A stretch of 64,000 nt of DNA from Paraburkholderia rhynchosiae (GCF_002879865.1 NZ_PNXY01000001.1:372001-436000); one strand, 5' to 3'; positions 1 to 9,264 are shown, counted from the first letter of the stretch. The notes: generated by a model from the sequence alone, not told the origin. Translations and numbers: made by a program.

Positions 1-987
1 GGGCACCTCGATTCCCACCACCGAGTTCAACCGGCATGCCACCGGCGCATACAATTGCAAACCGAGCGCCGTCACGCCTTCCTGCAATGCCACCGAACAC
101 TTCAGATGCCGCGCAAAACGCTTCTCCAGCGTCTCCGCGCACACGAGCCGCAACGCCTCATGCAAAGCCAGCACGCCTGACACCGGCGCCGTGTAGTGAT
201 ACCCCGCGTTATGCCAGAAGTTCTCCGCGAGCGACGCATCCAGACACCAATGCGCATTCGGCGCGGTACGGCCCTTCACCCGCTGCCAGGCCGCATCGGA
301 AAACGCTATCAGCGAGACACCCGGAATCGACGACAAACCCTTCTGCCCGCCCGTGATCACAGCGTCGATACCCCAGGCGTCCATCGCGAGTGGCATTGTG
401 CTCAGCGTGCACACGGCATCGACGATCACCAGCGCGCCCGCCGCCTTTGCCAGCGCGGCAATGTCCTTCAGTTGATAATTCCAGACCGTATTCGACGTCT
501 CGCCTTGCACGACCGTGACGATCTCCGGGCGCTCGCGGCGGATCGCCTCGGCGATCTCGTCGAGACTCGCCACGGAGCGGTCCGCCACTTCGAGCTCGCT
601 CACCCGCGCGCCGACGCGGCGGCCCATCTCGGCCATCCGTCCGCTGAAAAAACCGTTCTTGATGCTCAGCACGCGCGTGCCTTCCCAAGCCAGATTGGAG
701 ATCGCCATCTCCATCGCGGCCGAGCCCGGTCCCGCGACGCCCAGCACCCATTTGGAATGGGTCTGGAACACGTAGCGCGCCATCGTCTTCACCTGACCGA
801 TCACCTTGACCATCGTGGCGCCCAGATGATTGATCACGATCGTGTTGGCCTTGGCGACGGCCGCCGGAATCGGCACGGGGCCGGCGCCCATCATCAGTAA
901 CGGCTCTTCGGGAAGAATGGCGTCGAGCGATTCGACAACCGGACAGGGCACAGCGGAGGACGCAACGTTGAACGATGAAGTCGGCAT
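1..987 (-). CDS. Pyridoxal-phosphate aminotransferase, alanine--glyoxylate type (3' end outside window)
   Basis: Fold-type I class V aminotransferase of the alanine-glyoxylate/serine-glyoxylate group, which transfers amino groups onto glyoxylate or related 2-oxo acids. I translated it from the minus strand; 329 codons are visible and the frame is still open at base 1, so the C-terminus is missing. The start is the ATG at 987 (MPTSSFNVASS). Motifs: GPGSAAMEMAISNL (cofactor phosphate region), VQGETSNTVWN, VIVDAVCTLSTMPL with the Asp that contacts the pyridine nitrogen, and ITGGQKGLSSIPG with the Schiff-base Lys. The family call is firm; the substrate is not. A strong hairpin lies 47 bases upstream of the start. 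The overlapping minus-strand frame across 209-1102 is a shadow. Confidence 0.85.
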   Translation of the reverse strand, partial: MPTSSFNVASSAVPCPVVESLDAILPEEPLLMMGAGPVPIPAAVAKANTIVINHLGATMVKVIGQVKTMARYVFQTHSKWVLGVAGPGSAAMEMAISNLAWEGTRVLSIKNGFFSGRMAEMGRRVGARVSELEVADRSVASLDEIAEAIRRERPEIVTVVQGETSNTVWNYQLKDIAALAKAAGALVIVDAVCTLSTMPLAMDAWGIDAVITGGQKGLSSIPGVSLIAFSDAAWQRVKGRTAPNAHWCLDASLAENFWHNAGYHYTAPVSGVLALHEALRLVCAETLEKRFARHLKCSVALQEGVTALGLQLYAPVACRLNSVVGIEVP

Positions 988-1033
988 AATCGGTACTTGA
1001 AGGAAAGCGCAAAGATGGAATGCACAGGAGCCA

Positions 1034-1067
1034 ACGGCCTCGCCAGCAGTGACACTGGCGAGGCCGT
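1034..1067. repeat. 13-bp perfect inverted repeat upstream of the aminotransferase
   Basis: ACGGCCTCGCCAG (1034-1046) and its exact complement (1055-1067) enclose an 8-base loop. No T-tract follows on either strand, so it does not look like a simple intrinsic terminator. It lies 47-80 bases upstream of the aminotransferase start and would form a stable hairpin in that gene's 5' untranslated RNA, or it may end an upstream transcript on the plus strand with help from Rho. The rest of 988-1350 shows no convincing gene. Confidence 0.6.
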
Positions 1068-1350
1068 CGTCCGATCATTCTCCGATCCGCGCAATTGCGC
1101 AAGTTTTTTGACCATGCTTTACCGAGTGGCGCAGCAAAAGCGCATGAGCGACACGCTCAGTCGAACGGAGGCAAAGCGTCACTTCACCTAGGTCTTGTCA
1201 AGGTTCTTGCCGGTCTCCGCATTGAAACGCTCGACGTTTTCGGAGAACCCGGCCGTGTGATTGGGCGCCACGGTGCGGCTGTCGGTCACTAGACGGTCGA
1301 TGACCCTGAGCTTCTTGGCCGGACGCTCCACGGCGCTGCTGCCGACGGCC

Positions 1351-1563
1351 TCTTCTTCAAGGACCATTTCAAGGACCATTCCCAATCAGCCGTTGCAGGA
1401 CGACGTGCTTGCGCGTCTCCTGATATTCCCCAACGTCATCGTGACAGCGCATCAGGCGTTTTTTACACGCGAAGCGATGAACGAGATCGCTGAGACCACG
1501 CTCGATAAGGTCGCCGCCTGGCGAGCCGGCACTCCTCGCAACGCAGTGGGCGCAACCGGCTAA
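1351..1563 (+). pseudogene. Remnant of a D-lactate / 2-hydroxyacid dehydrogenase (C-terminal part only)
   Basis: The frame ending at 1563 reads [37 protein letters not shown] and then AAWRAGTP. This matches the C-terminal end of LdhA-type D-2-hydroxyacid dehydrogenases, where the catalytic His sits in the (G/A)HQAFFT motif. Just upstream, DGLFFKDH, also an LdhA-like stretch, is in a different frame. Between them TTCAAGGACCAT occurs twice in tandem (1355-1378 region), followed by a frame change. No NAD-binding domain precedes it and no plausible start exists, so this is a decayed fragment. It ends four bases into the tail of the convergent gene at 1560-2177. Confidence 0.7.
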
Positions 1564-2177
1564 ACCCCGCCAGCGGTGTTCAGCGAGACCGGGCGAATCG
1601 CCGTGCGGGCGTCGTCCGGCGCACCGCATATTTCGCGCAGCAAAGCCGCCTCGCGCTCGTGCACTTCGACGGGAAACCAGCGCGCGCCGGCATCGGCGAG
1701 ATAGCGCGCGCGATGCTGGCCGTTACGAAACGCCACCACACCCTCGCGCTCGAGACCCAGCCAGCCCAGCACACCCGGCGCGCGGCGCGTCGAGATCGTC
1801 ACGTAGGGCATCTGTGGAACGCGCGGATTCTCCGGATCGAGGAATTCGCGAATGCCACGCACCTTGCCCCCGTGCCATTCGGCGACGGGCTTCAGCACAT
1901 AATCGGTGTTATCGCGATCGGCGCACATGAGCAGCTTGCGCACGTCGACCAGCACGACCTGATGCCGCGTGCCGTCGGCAACGAAGACGCGCTTCAGGCG
2001 CACATGGTCGTACCATGAGTGCTGAAGCAGCGGCACGATCCAGACCGTCTCCGCACAGGCCGGCGCAGCCGCGGGCGATGAATTGGTTAGAGGCAAAGGC
2101 AGGCTCGATAAGCTGGCAAAGATTCGCCAGCGCGTTAAGAGAGCGCTAACGCTACGAGTCGATTGTGAAAGATGCAT
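1560..2177 (-). CDS. Plasmid fertility inhibition factor (FiwA-like) family protein, candidate
   Basis: A 205-residue protein with no enzyme motif that I recognise. After about 45 low-complexity Ser/Ala/Leu-rich residues comes a conserved-looking core: [60 protein letters not shown] and [15 protein letters not shown], ending in [17 protein letters not shown]. From memory this pattern resembles the plasmid fertility inhibition factor family, whose founder (FiwA of IncP plasmids) blocks transfer of other plasmids; I could not confirm this by search. The HRARYL element also recalls ParB/Srx-like folds. Start is the only ATG, at 2177; the N-terminal extension could be overcalled. Chromosomal neighbours are unrelated. 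Confidence 0.55.
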   Translation of the reverse strand: MHLSQSTRSVSALLTRWRIFASLSSLPLPLTNSSPAAAPACAETVWIVPLLQHSWYDHVRLKRVFVADGTRHQVVLVDVRKLLMCADRDNTDYVLKPVAEWHGGKVRGIREFLDPENPRVPQMPYVTISTRRAPGVLGWLGLEREGVVAFRNGQHRARYLADAGARWFPVEVHEREAALLREICGAPDDARTAIRPVSLNTAGGV

Positions 2178-2274
2178 GTCAAGCCACGGTATTAACTGCT
2201 GTGCATGAGCGCTGGATCAGCGCGGCATAAGCGCTCGAATGAACGGGCGAACGCTGACCTTCAAGGACACAACG

Positions 2275-3099
2275 ATGATAAGCACCCAAAATTTGAATCA
2301 ATATGTGCGCATCGAAGCTAACCACGATAACGGCGTAGCAACGATCGTGCTTGAGCGACCCGAGCGTCGTAATGCCGTTGATCGCGAGGTCGCCAGTGCG
2401 TTGAGCGCCGCGTTCAGCCGCTTCGAAGCGGAACCCGCATGGTGTGCCGGTGTACTGTTCGGCGCGGGCGGCACGTTCTGCGCGGGCGCGGACCTGAGCG
2501 CGCTCGCCGACGAAAACCGCCGCAACGAATTGCACGCGGACGGCAGCGGACCTGGACCGATGGGACCGACGCGCATGAACTTCACGAAGCCCGTAATCGC
2601 GGCGATTGCGGGCTACGCGGTCGCGGGCGGCCTGGAACTCGCGGCGATGTGCGATCTGCGTATCGTCGAGGAAGACGCGGTGCTCGGCGTGTTCTGCCGG
2701 CGCGTGGGCATTCCGTTGATCGACGGCGGGACCATCCGCTTGCCGCGGCTGATCGGCATGTCGCGCGCACTCGATCTCATCTTGACGGGCCGTGCGGTGA
2801 GTGCGCAGGAAGCATTCGCCTTTGGCCTCGCAAACCGCGTGGTCGCCAAAGGCGAAGCGCGGGTCGCGGCGGAGCAACTGGCCGCCGAACTCGCCGCTTT
2901 CCCACAGGCCGCGCTGCTGGCCGACCGCCGCTCCGTGCTGGAAAACAGCATGCTCGACGATCTCGCGGAGGCGCTCCGTCGCGAGGGCGCCGGAGGTTAT
3001 CAGGCGGTATTCGATGAAGGCATCGCGGGCGCCGGGCGTTTTGCACAAGGCGCGGGACGCCACGGCAAGACACTCGGCCCGGGAGACGGCACGCGTTAA
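2275..3099 (+). CDS. Enoyl-CoA hydratase/isomerase (crotonase) family protein
   Basis: A 274-residue crotonase-fold protein, probably hydrating or isomerising acyl-CoA in fatty-acid or aromatic-acid catabolism. The N-terminal strand VATIVLERPERRNAVDREVA, the oxyanion-hole segment GAGGTFCAGADLSALA (about residue 65) and the second oxyanion element AAIAGYAVAGGLELA with DLRIVEEDAVLG are all typical. The Glu residues used by classical hydratases are not clearly placed, so the reaction is uncertain. I prefer the ATG at 2275 because AAGGA lies about eight bases upstream; an in-frame start at 2239 lacks this. It is followed by 220 bases without a gene, then the MFS exporter on the same strand. Confidence 0.8.
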   Translation: MISTQNLNQYVRIEANHDNGVATIVLERPERRNAVDREVASALSAAFSRFEAEPAWCAGVLFGAGGTFCAGADLSALADENRRNELHADGSGPGPMGPTRMNFTKPVIAAIAGYAVAGGLELAAMCDLRIVEEDAVLGVFCRRVGIPLIDGGTIRLPRLIGMSRALDLILTGRAVSAQEAFAFGLANRVVAKGEARVAAEQLAAELAAFPQAALLADRRSVLENSMLDDLAEALRREGAGGYQAVFDEGIAGAGRFAQGAGRHGKTLGPGDGTR

Positions 3100-3319
3100 C
3101 AGCGCGGCTTCGCATGCGGGGCTGGCAGGCGGTTCCAGCACCACTGCCCACTGCGGGTTTCAGCGAAAAACAACAGCTGCGTCGGCCGTCAGCACTATCG
3201 TTTTGACTTAGGTAGAATCCCTGACTGTTTTGCTCCCTGCCCGACGCATGCGCTCTCGCCCCGAAAGCGCGCGCCGGCCGCGCGACGCTTCGCCTCGCGC
3301 AGATCGACACTCCGCCGCC

Positions 3320-4486
3320 ATGCCTTTGCCCCTGCTTGCCCTTGCCGTTGCCGCGTTTGGAATCGGCACCACCGAATTCGTGATCATGGGGCTGCTGCCC
3401 GATGTCGCACGCGATCTGTCCGTGTCGATCCCGGCTGCGGGCATGCTGGTGTCGGCTTATGCGCTCGGCGTGACCATCGGCGCACCGATCGTGGCAATCG
3501 CAGTTGCGAACATGCCGCGCAAGAAGGCGTTGATGAGCCTGATCGGCGTATTCATCGTCGGCAATCTGCTGTGCGCAATCGCGCCGGGCTACGCGGTGTT
3601 GATGGCCGCGCGGATCGTGACGGCGTTTTGCCATGGCGCGTTCTTCGGCATCGGTTCGGTGGTGGCCGCGGGCCTCGTCGCGCCGAACCGGCGCGCGCAG
3701 GCAATCGCGCTGATGTTCACCGGCCTCACGCTCGCCAATGTATTGGGCGTGCCGCTCGGCACGGCGCTCGGCCAGGCCGTGGGTTGGCGCGCCACCTTCT
3801 GGGCTGTGACAGGCATCGGCATTGTCGCGGCCGCCGCGCTCGCCGTCTGCCTGCCGGCGCGAATCGAGATGCAGAAGGCGAGCCTCGTGCGCGAATTCAG
3901 CGTGCTGAAAAATCCGCAAGTGGTGATGGTGCTCGGCATCAGCGTGCTGGCGTCGGCGAGCCTTTTCTCCACCTTTACCTACATCACGCCGATTCTCGAA
4001 GACGTCACCGGCTTCACGCCGCATGCGGTCACGCTCGTGCTGTTGCTGTTCGGTCTCGGCTTGACAGTCGGCAGCACGCTCGGCGGCAAGCTGGCCGACT
4101 GGCGCTTGATGCCGTCGCTGGTGGCGTTTCTGCTCGCCATCGTCGTGGTTCTGACGGTCTTCTCGGGCACCATGCATGCCGAAATCCCGGCGATGATCAC
4201 GATCTTCGCATGGGGCGTTCTGGCCTTTGCGATCGTGCCGCCGTTGCAAATGCTGATCGTCGACCGTGCGAGTCATGCGCCGAATCTTGCGTCGACGTTG
4301 AACCAGGGCGCGTTCAATCTCGGCAACGCGACGGGCGCATGGCTCGGCGGCATGGCGATCGGCGCGGGCGCGCCGTTGACCACACTGCCGTGGGTCGGCG
4401 TCACGACGTCGATTGGCGCGCTGATGCTCACGCTGTGGTCCGTGTCCATCGACCGGCGCGCGCAGCGCATGGCCGTGGCCGGCTGA
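3320..4486 (+). CDS. MFS transporter, DHA1 family (AraJ/YdhP-like exporter)
   Basis: A 388-residue inner-membrane protein with twelve predicted hydrophobic segments, proton-driven export type. It opens with LALAVAAFGIGTTEFVIMGL, the signature of the AraJ/sugar-efflux-like DHA1 subgroup, followed by the motif-A-like loop between helices 2 and 3 (NMPRKKALM). Helix 5 carries GVPLGTALGQAVGWR (motif C region). Substrate cannot be read from sequence; relatives export arabinose-like sugars, purines or drugs. The ATG at 3320 is preferred because the first helix starts at once; an upstream start at 3248 would add an Arg/Ser-rich tail. A TAGAAT hexamer at about 3213 could be a -10 element. Confidence 0.85.
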   Translation: MPLPLLALAVAAFGIGTTEFVIMGLLPDVARDLSVSIPAAGMLVSAYALGVTIGAPIVAIAVANMPRKKALMSLIGVFIVGNLLCAIAPGYAVLMAARIVTAFCHGAFFGIGSVVAAGLVAPNRRAQAIALMFTGLTLANVLGVPLGTALGQAVGWRATFWAVTGIGIVAAAALAVCLPARIEMQKASLVREFSVLKNPQVVMVLGISVLASASLFSTFTYITPILEDVTGFTPHAVTLVLLLFGLGLTVGSTLGGKLADWRLMPSLVAFLLAIVVVLTVFSGTMHAEIPAMITIFAWGVLAFAIVPPLQMLIVDRASHAPNLASTLNQGAFNLGNATGAWLGGMAIGAGAPLTTLPWVGVTTSIGALMLTLWSVSIDRRAQRMAVAG

Positions 4487-4548
4487 GTTGGCCATGCACG
4501 CGGGCTCACACCAGTTCGCGCCGGCGAGCCTCGCGCTGCGGCTGGCGT

Positions 4549-5868
4549 CTATACCTCACCCCCCGCCGCCACAATCTCCCCAACACATGTGCCAAAACCG
4601 ACGCGATAGCCGTCGCCCTGACACCATCCCGCCAGCGTCAATTCATCGCCGTCTTCGATAAAACTGCGCGTGCCGCCCTCCTTCAACTCCAGCGGCTTTT
4701 TGCCGTTCCACGTCAGTTCGAGCAAGCTGCCGTACGAGTCTTCCGTCGGACCGCTGATCGTGCCCGAGCCCATCAGATCGCCCACTCGCGTATTGCAGCC
4801 CGACACCGTGTGATGCGCGAGTTGCTGTGCCATCGTCCAGTACATGTGCCTGAAATTGGTGCGCGCAATCGTGGTGGCCTGCTTCGCGCCCTGGGCACGT
4901 AACGTCACTTCCAGCGCGATGTCGAACGCGTGGTCGCCCTCGTGCCGCAGATACGCAAGCGGCTGCGGCTCCTGCACCGGTTGAGCGACGCGGAATGGCT
5001 CGAGCGCATCGAGCGTCACGATCCACGGCGAGATCGTGGTCGCGAATGTCTTTGCATTGAACGGGCCGAGCGGCACATACTCCCATTGCTGAATGTCGCG
5101 CGCGCTCCAGTCGTTCAACAGCACCATGCCGAAGATATGCGCTTCGGCATCGGCACATGCAATCGGCTCGCCCAATGCGTTGCCGCCGCCGATCACAAAG
5201 CCCGTCTCCAGTTCGATGTCGAGCTTCCGGCACGCGCCGAACACCGGACGCTCCTGATCCGGCAACTTCAATTGACCGTTCGGGCGACGCACCGGCGTAC
5301 CGCTCACCACCACCGACGACGCGCGTCCGTTGTAACCGATCGGCATCTCGGACCAGTTCGGCAGCAGCGCATTCTTCGGATCGCGGAACATGGAACCGAC
5401 ATTCGTCGCGTGCTCTTTCGACGAATAGAAATCTGTGTAGCCCGGAATTTGCAACGGCAGATGCATGGTCGCATCAGCCTGGCGGATCAGCACGCGACCG
5501 CGCAGTTCGGCGTCGTCGCGCAGCGACGCATTATCGCGCGACAGTACCCGGCTCAATTGCACGCGTACGCCGCGCCATACATCGCGGCCAAGCGCTATAA
5601 AGTCGTTTAACGCGTCGCGCACAAACACTGTGTTCCTGCCATCTCCCGGCAAAGGCACCGTCAGCAGGCCTGCGCTTTCGAGCGCGGCCAGATCAACGAT
5701 CCAGTCTCCAATCGCGACGCCGACGCGCCGGGTCGTGTTAAGCCCGTCGCTGAAAATGCCGAACGGCAAGTTCTGGATCGAGAAATTGTGGGTCGGTTCG
5801 TTGGCCGACTCGACCCAGCTCTTGCGCGACGGATCGAGTGTCGCCTGTAGATCAGTCAATGCGCTCAT
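4549..5868 (-). CDS. fahA: Fumarylacetoacetase
   Basis: The 439-residue last enzyme of tyrosine/homogentisate catabolism; it hydrolyses fumarylacetoacetate to fumarate and acetoacetate. The SH3-like N-terminal domain ([14 protein letters not shown]) is followed by the metal- and substrate-binding core: [18 protein letters not shown] with the catalytic Asp/His pair, [15 protein letters not shown] with the metal-binding Glu residues, [20 protein letters not shown] with Asp and Lys, and [15 protein letters not shown]. Start at 5868 has GGAG five bases upstream and shares ATGA with the stop of hmgA, so the two are translationally coupled. Length is normal for the family. Confidence 0.97.
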   Translation of the reverse strand: MSALTDLQATLDPSRKSWVESANEPTHNFSIQNLPFGIFSDGLNTTRRVGVAIGDWIVDLAALESAGLLTVPLPGDGRNTVFVRDALNDFIALGRDVWRGVRVQLSRVLSRDNASLRDDAELRGRVLIRQADATMHLPLQIPGYTDFYSSKEHATNVGSMFRDPKNALLPNWSEMPIGYNGRASSVVVSGTPVRRPNGQLKLPDQERPVFGACRKLDIELETGFVIGGGNALGEPIACADAEAHIFGMVLLNDWSARDIQQWEYVPLGPFNAKTFATTISPWIVTLDALEPFRVAQPVQEPQPLAYLRHEGDHAFDIALEVTLRAQGAKQATTIARTNFRHMYWTMAQQLAHHTVSGCNTRVGDLMGSGTISGPTEDSYGSLLELTWNGKKPLELKEGGTRSFIEDGDELTLAGWCQGDGYRVGFGTCVGEIVAAGGEV

Positions 5869-7211
5869 CGTTGCTCCGGATTGAAATGTTTTTTGAGACC
5901 TTGCCAGCACTCGTAGTAATGCGCCTGGAGTTGCGCGGTTTCGAGCGCAAAGCGGGTCGGCTTGATCAGCGTGCGGGTTTCGAACATGAAGGCCATCGTG
6001 TCGGCGACCTTGTTCGGCTTCGATGTATCGCTATGTGAAGCGTTCTCGAACGTGTCCGCATCCGGACCGTGGCCCGACATGCAGTTGTGCAGACTTGCCC
6101 CGCCCGGCACGAAGCCCTCGGCCTTCGCATCGTAGACGCCATGCACCAGCCCCATGAATTCGCTTGCGACATTGCGATGGAACCACGGCGGTCGGAACGT
6201 ATCTTCAGCGGCGAGCCAGCGCGGCGGGAAGATCACGAAGTCGATCGAATCGACGCCCGGCGTGTCGCTTTGCGATTGCAGCACCAGAAAGATCGACGGG
6301 TCCGGATGGTCGAAGCTGATCGAGCCGATCGTGTTGAAGCGCCGCAAGTCGTACTTGTACGGCGCGTAATTGCCGTGCCATGCGACCACGTCGAGCGGCG
6401 AATGGCCAATGTCCGCGCGCCACAAGTTGCCGTTCATCTTCGCGACCAGTTCGAAGTCGCCTTCACGGTCTTCGTAGGCCGCGTGCGGCGTGAGGAAGTC
6501 GCGCGGATTGGCAAGGCCGTTCGAGCCGATCGGACCGAGATCCGGCAAGCGCAGCAACGCCCCAAAGTTTTCGCAGATGTAGCCGCGCGCCGCGCCGTCC
6601 GGCAGCTTCACCGCGAAGCGCACACCGCGCGGAATCACCGCGATCTCGAACGGTTCCACTTCGAGCCGGCCGAGTTCAGTTGCGATATCGAGGCGCCCTT
6701 CCTGCGGCACGATCAGCAATTCGCCGTCCGCACTGTAGAAGAAGCGGTCCGTCATCGAGCGATTCGCCGCGTACAAGTGAATCGCGCAGCCGCTCATCGA
6801 CTCGGCCGCCCCGTTGCCCGCCATCGTCACGCAGCCGTCGATGAAATCGGTCGACCCGGCCGGCATCGGCAATGCGTCCCAACGCAACTGATTCGGCGGC
6901 GTCGGCGGCACTTGGGCGAAATTGGCGACAAGCCGGTCCGATGGCAGCGGCGTGAACGGCTTGTGCACGGCCGCCGGACGAATGCGGTACAGCCACGTGC
7001 GTCGATTGTGACCGCGCGGCGCAGTGAACGCGGTACCCGACAATTGTTCCGCATACAGACCGTAGGCCACGCGTTGCGGCGAATTGCGGCCTTCGGGCAG
7101 TGCGCCCGGCAGCGCCTCCGTCGCGAATTCGTTGCCGAAGCCCGACTGATAGCCGGGCTCGATCTCGAGCCGCGAACTAACGGTATTCGGGTTGCGTGTT
7201 GGGGTATCCAT
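5865..7211 (-). CDS. hmgA: Homogentisate 1,2-dioxygenase
   Basis: A 448-residue non-haem Fe(II) ring-cleaving enzyme that converts homogentisate to maleylacetoacetate. It starts with [19 protein letters not shown] and has the iron-ligand region [18 protein letters not shown] (His and Glu) and [13 protein letters not shown] (His). Start at 7211 follows GGAGAACC; an upstream in-frame extension of 38 codons lacks family similarity. First gene of an hmgA-fahA operon. No maleylacetoacetate isomerase gene is present here, so that step must be encoded elsewhere. A palindromic candidate operator lies about 140 bases upstream. Confidence 0.97.
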   Translation of the reverse strand: MDTPTRNPNTVSSRLEIEPGYQSGFGNEFATEALPGALPEGRNSPQRVAYGLYAEQLSGTAFTAPRGHNRRTWLYRIRPAAVHKPFTPLPSDRLVANFAQVPPTPPNQLRWDALPMPAGSTDFIDGCVTMAGNGAAESMSGCAIHLYAANRSMTDRFFYSADGELLIVPQEGRLDIATELGRLEVEPFEIAVIPRGVRFAVKLPDGAARGYICENFGALLRLPDLGPIGSNGLANPRDFLTPHAAYEDREGDFELVAKMNGNLWRADIGHSPLDVVAWHGNYAPYKYDLRRFNTIGSISFDHPDPSIFLVLQSQSDTPGVDSIDFVIFPPRWLAAEDTFRPPWFHRNVASEFMGLVHGVYDAKAEGFVPGGASLHNCMSGHGPDADTFENASHSDTSKPNKVADTMAFMFETRTLIKPTRFALETAQLQAHYYECWQGLKKHFNPEQR

Positions 7212-7351
7212 GCAAGGTTCTCCGTTGATGCTCGATTTTTTCGTCTCAGGTGGCTTGTGCTTCTTACGGACGGCTGCGTCGCCGCTGTCAACCCGGGGAC
7301 ACAACAATGCCGTCGCCTTTCGCACTGCAATTTACGCATAGTAAAACGAAT

Positions 7352-7373
7352 TACGTTAAGTGAAATTAACGTA
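7352..7373. promoter_or_regulatory. Candidate operator: 8-bp perfect palindrome in the hmgA upstream region
   Basis: TACGTTAA (7352-7359), a 6-base spacer and TTAACGTA (7366-7373) form a perfect dyad. Just to its left, TTTAC-gcata-GTAAA gives a second, shorter dyad. The region 7212-7549 (338 bases) separates divergent hmgA and the EAL gene and has no coding potential of its own. Homogentisate genes are commonly controlled by IclR- or MarR-type regulators; which one acts here cannot be told from sequence. Confidence 0.5.
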
Positions 7374-7549
7374 TACCCTGGAAGCTGGGGCTCAGGTACG
7401 CGCCGGCCCCGCGCGACAGGTGTTCGGCGGATATGGTTATGAGCATTTTGTTCATGTGAGCGTGGTACGGACTGCTACCATCGGAGCATGCGGCGCACGC
7501 GCCTTCGTCCAGGCACCCAGCGCATCACTCATCCGATCCATCCGCCGAA

Positions 7550-8383
7550 ATGATTCCGCCGACCATCCCCAATCTCGTTGCGCGCGCCGCCGATCATCCT
7601 TTTCTCGGGAAACATCTGGCGTTAGGGCACGGCGCGGCTGGCGACATCGCGCTCGCGCGGTTCGACGACCACGAACTGACGAGCGCCTACGAACCGATCT
7701 TCGACATCAGCGTGCATGCGCTGGCGCAATCGCTGTCGTCAGGCGCGGAGGGCGTGGACCGTTTCGGCGACGAACTCGGTTTCCAGGCGGTCACGCAGCG
7801 GCTCGACGCCGCGCCGTTCGATGTGTTCGACCCGTTCGACCGCATCGCCGACGATCAGGAGCTCGTCGCGTTCGACCGCATGTCGCGCGCGCTGCACGCG
7901 ATCAACTTCTTCGGAGCGCAGCGGCACGGGCTGCTTTTTCTGCGCGTGCATGAGCGGCTCTTGAAGAGCGTGAAATACGATCACGGGCTGCACTTCTCGA
8001 ATGTGCTGATGTCGTTCGGATTGAGCCCGTCGAGGATCGTGATCGAACTGCCCGCGGCGGCCGTCGCGCACAAGACTTTTCTCGGCTATCTGACCAAGAG
8101 CTATCAACACTACGGTTTCAAGGTGGCGGGCAACCTGTCCAACGCGGGGCAGATTTTGTCGGTGTCGGACACCGCGCGGCTCGACTTCATCAAGATGGAT
8201 GCGGCGACCGCGTTGCGCGACGCCACGGTCAAACCCCTAGTTGGCTACGCGAGCCGGCTAGGGATTCCGCTGATCTTCAATCGCGTGATGGACGAACCAC
8301 AGTTCGAAGCCTTGCAGCAGTACGACGTGCGCTTCGTGCAAGGGCCGCTGTTCAACGCGCATTATCACGACCGCACGGCGTGA
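7550..8383 (+). CDS. Degenerate EAL-domain protein (probably no c-di-GMP phosphodiesterase activity)
   Basis: A 277-residue single-domain cytosolic protein with an EAL fold: SAYEPIFDI near residue 46 matches the (Y)QPI start, GLSPSRIVIELPAAAV matches the LxxELTE segment, LDFIKMD matches the K(I)D strand, and YDVRFVQGPLF matches the terminal QGYLF signature. The family's key acidic residues look lost. The EAL tripeptide is not evident, IELPAA lacks the second Glu of ELTE, and the segment that should hold AEGVE reads IFNRVMD. I infer a c-di-GMP-binding or protein-binding role, or none. It is divergent from hmgA; no GGDEF, PAS or receiver domain is attached. Confidence 0.75.
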   Translation: MIPPTIPNLVARAADHPFLGKHLALGHGAAGDIALARFDDHELTSAYEPIFDISVHALAQSLSSGAEGVDRFGDELGFQAVTQRLDAAPFDVFDPFDRIADDQELVAFDRMSRALHAINFFGAQRHGLLFLRVHERLLKSVKYDHGLHFSNVLMSFGLSPSRIVIELPAAAVAHKTFLGYLTKSYQHYGFKVAGNLSNAGQILSVSDTARLDFIKMDAATALRDATVKPLVGYASRLGIPLIFNRVMDEPQFEALQQYDVRFVQGPLFNAHYHDRTA

Positions 8384-8478
8384 TTGGCGCGGGCTGATTC
8401 CAGTGGCCCGATTCGCTTGGCCTGATTTGGCGGCGCGACTCTGCCGCCTGGCTTCTGCGGCCCGATTCGCGTGACGCC

Positions 8479-9264
8479 CTAGCCTGCGTCGCCGAGGCGC
8501 CGCGCGAGCGCCTTCAGCCGCGGCGCGACCTTGTCGCGAAACAGCTCTTCCCCCATCGACGAAGCCGGCCCGCTGCAACTCAGCACGAGCCAGCGTCCTT
8601 CGCGCGGCTCGCGAAACGGCACTGCGACGGCGTTGACATCGTCGTGCCACGCGCGGAACGAGTAGCAGCAGCGCTCGGTCGCGAACGCGGCAATCTCCTT
8701 TCCCGCGTCGGCCACCAGGGCCGCCCCACTCTTGCCCGCCGCTTTCCTGAGTTCGGCCAGCAACGCCGCACGTACGTCTGCGGGCTGCACGGCCAGATAG
8801 GCGCGGCCCATCGAACTCGTCAGCATCGACAGTTTCGAGCCGGGCGCAAGGCCGAGCGTCAACGCGGTTTCGCTGCGGATTGTGTCGAGATAGATCATGT
8901 CCAGACCGTCGCGGCAGCCGAGCGAAACCGCCGCGCCGACCTCGCGCGCGAACGCCCGCATGTGCGGACGCGCGAGTTCTAGCGTGTCGGTGCCCGAGAG
9001 CAGCGCGAAACCGAGCGACAGCACGCCTGCATCGAGCGCATATTTGCCCAATGTCTCATCGAGCCGGAGATAGCCGAGCACAGTCAGCGTGTAGGCGAGG
9101 CGGTTGACGGTCGCCTTCGGCAAACCGGTTCGTTCGACGAAGTCGCGGTTGCCGAGCATCGTTTCACCCGGCTTGAAAGCACGCAGCAGATCGAACCCGC
9201 GTGCGAGAGCAACGACGAATTTGCGCTCGTCGAGCGGTTCGGACAAAGTGGATGCGGGCGTCAT
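8479..9264 (-). CDS. IclR-family transcriptional regulator
   Basis: A 261-residue regulator with an N-terminal winged helix-turn-helix (ALARGFDLLRAFKPGETMLG then TGLPKATVNRLAYTLTVLGY) and a C-terminal ligand-binding domain (MIYLDTIRSE, LTSSMGRAYLA, NAVAVPF). It is divergent from gcdH with about 95 bases between starts, so glutaryl-CoA dehydrogenase is the natural target; this is inference from position. I chose ATG 9264; a GTG at 9276 is also in frame. Confidence 0.88.
   Translation of the reverse strand: MTPASTLSEPLDERKFVVALARGFDLLRAFKPGETMLGNRDFVERTGLPKATVNRLAYTLTVLGYLRLDETLGKYALDAGVLSLGFALLSGTDTLELARPHMRAFAREVGAAVSLGCRDGLDMIYLDTIRSETALTLGLAPGSKLSMLTSSMGRAYLAVQPADVRAALLAELRKAAGKSGAALVADAGKEIAAFATERCCYSFRAWHDDVNAVAVPFREPREGRWLVLSCSGPASSMGEELFRDKVAPRLKALARRLGDAG

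Noticed and set aside
2777..4495. Long minus-strand open frame (572 codons) opposite the crotonase and MFS genes
   Set aside because: Rich in His, Arg, Glu and Gln with no domain, and antisense to two clear genes; a shadow of high-GC coding.
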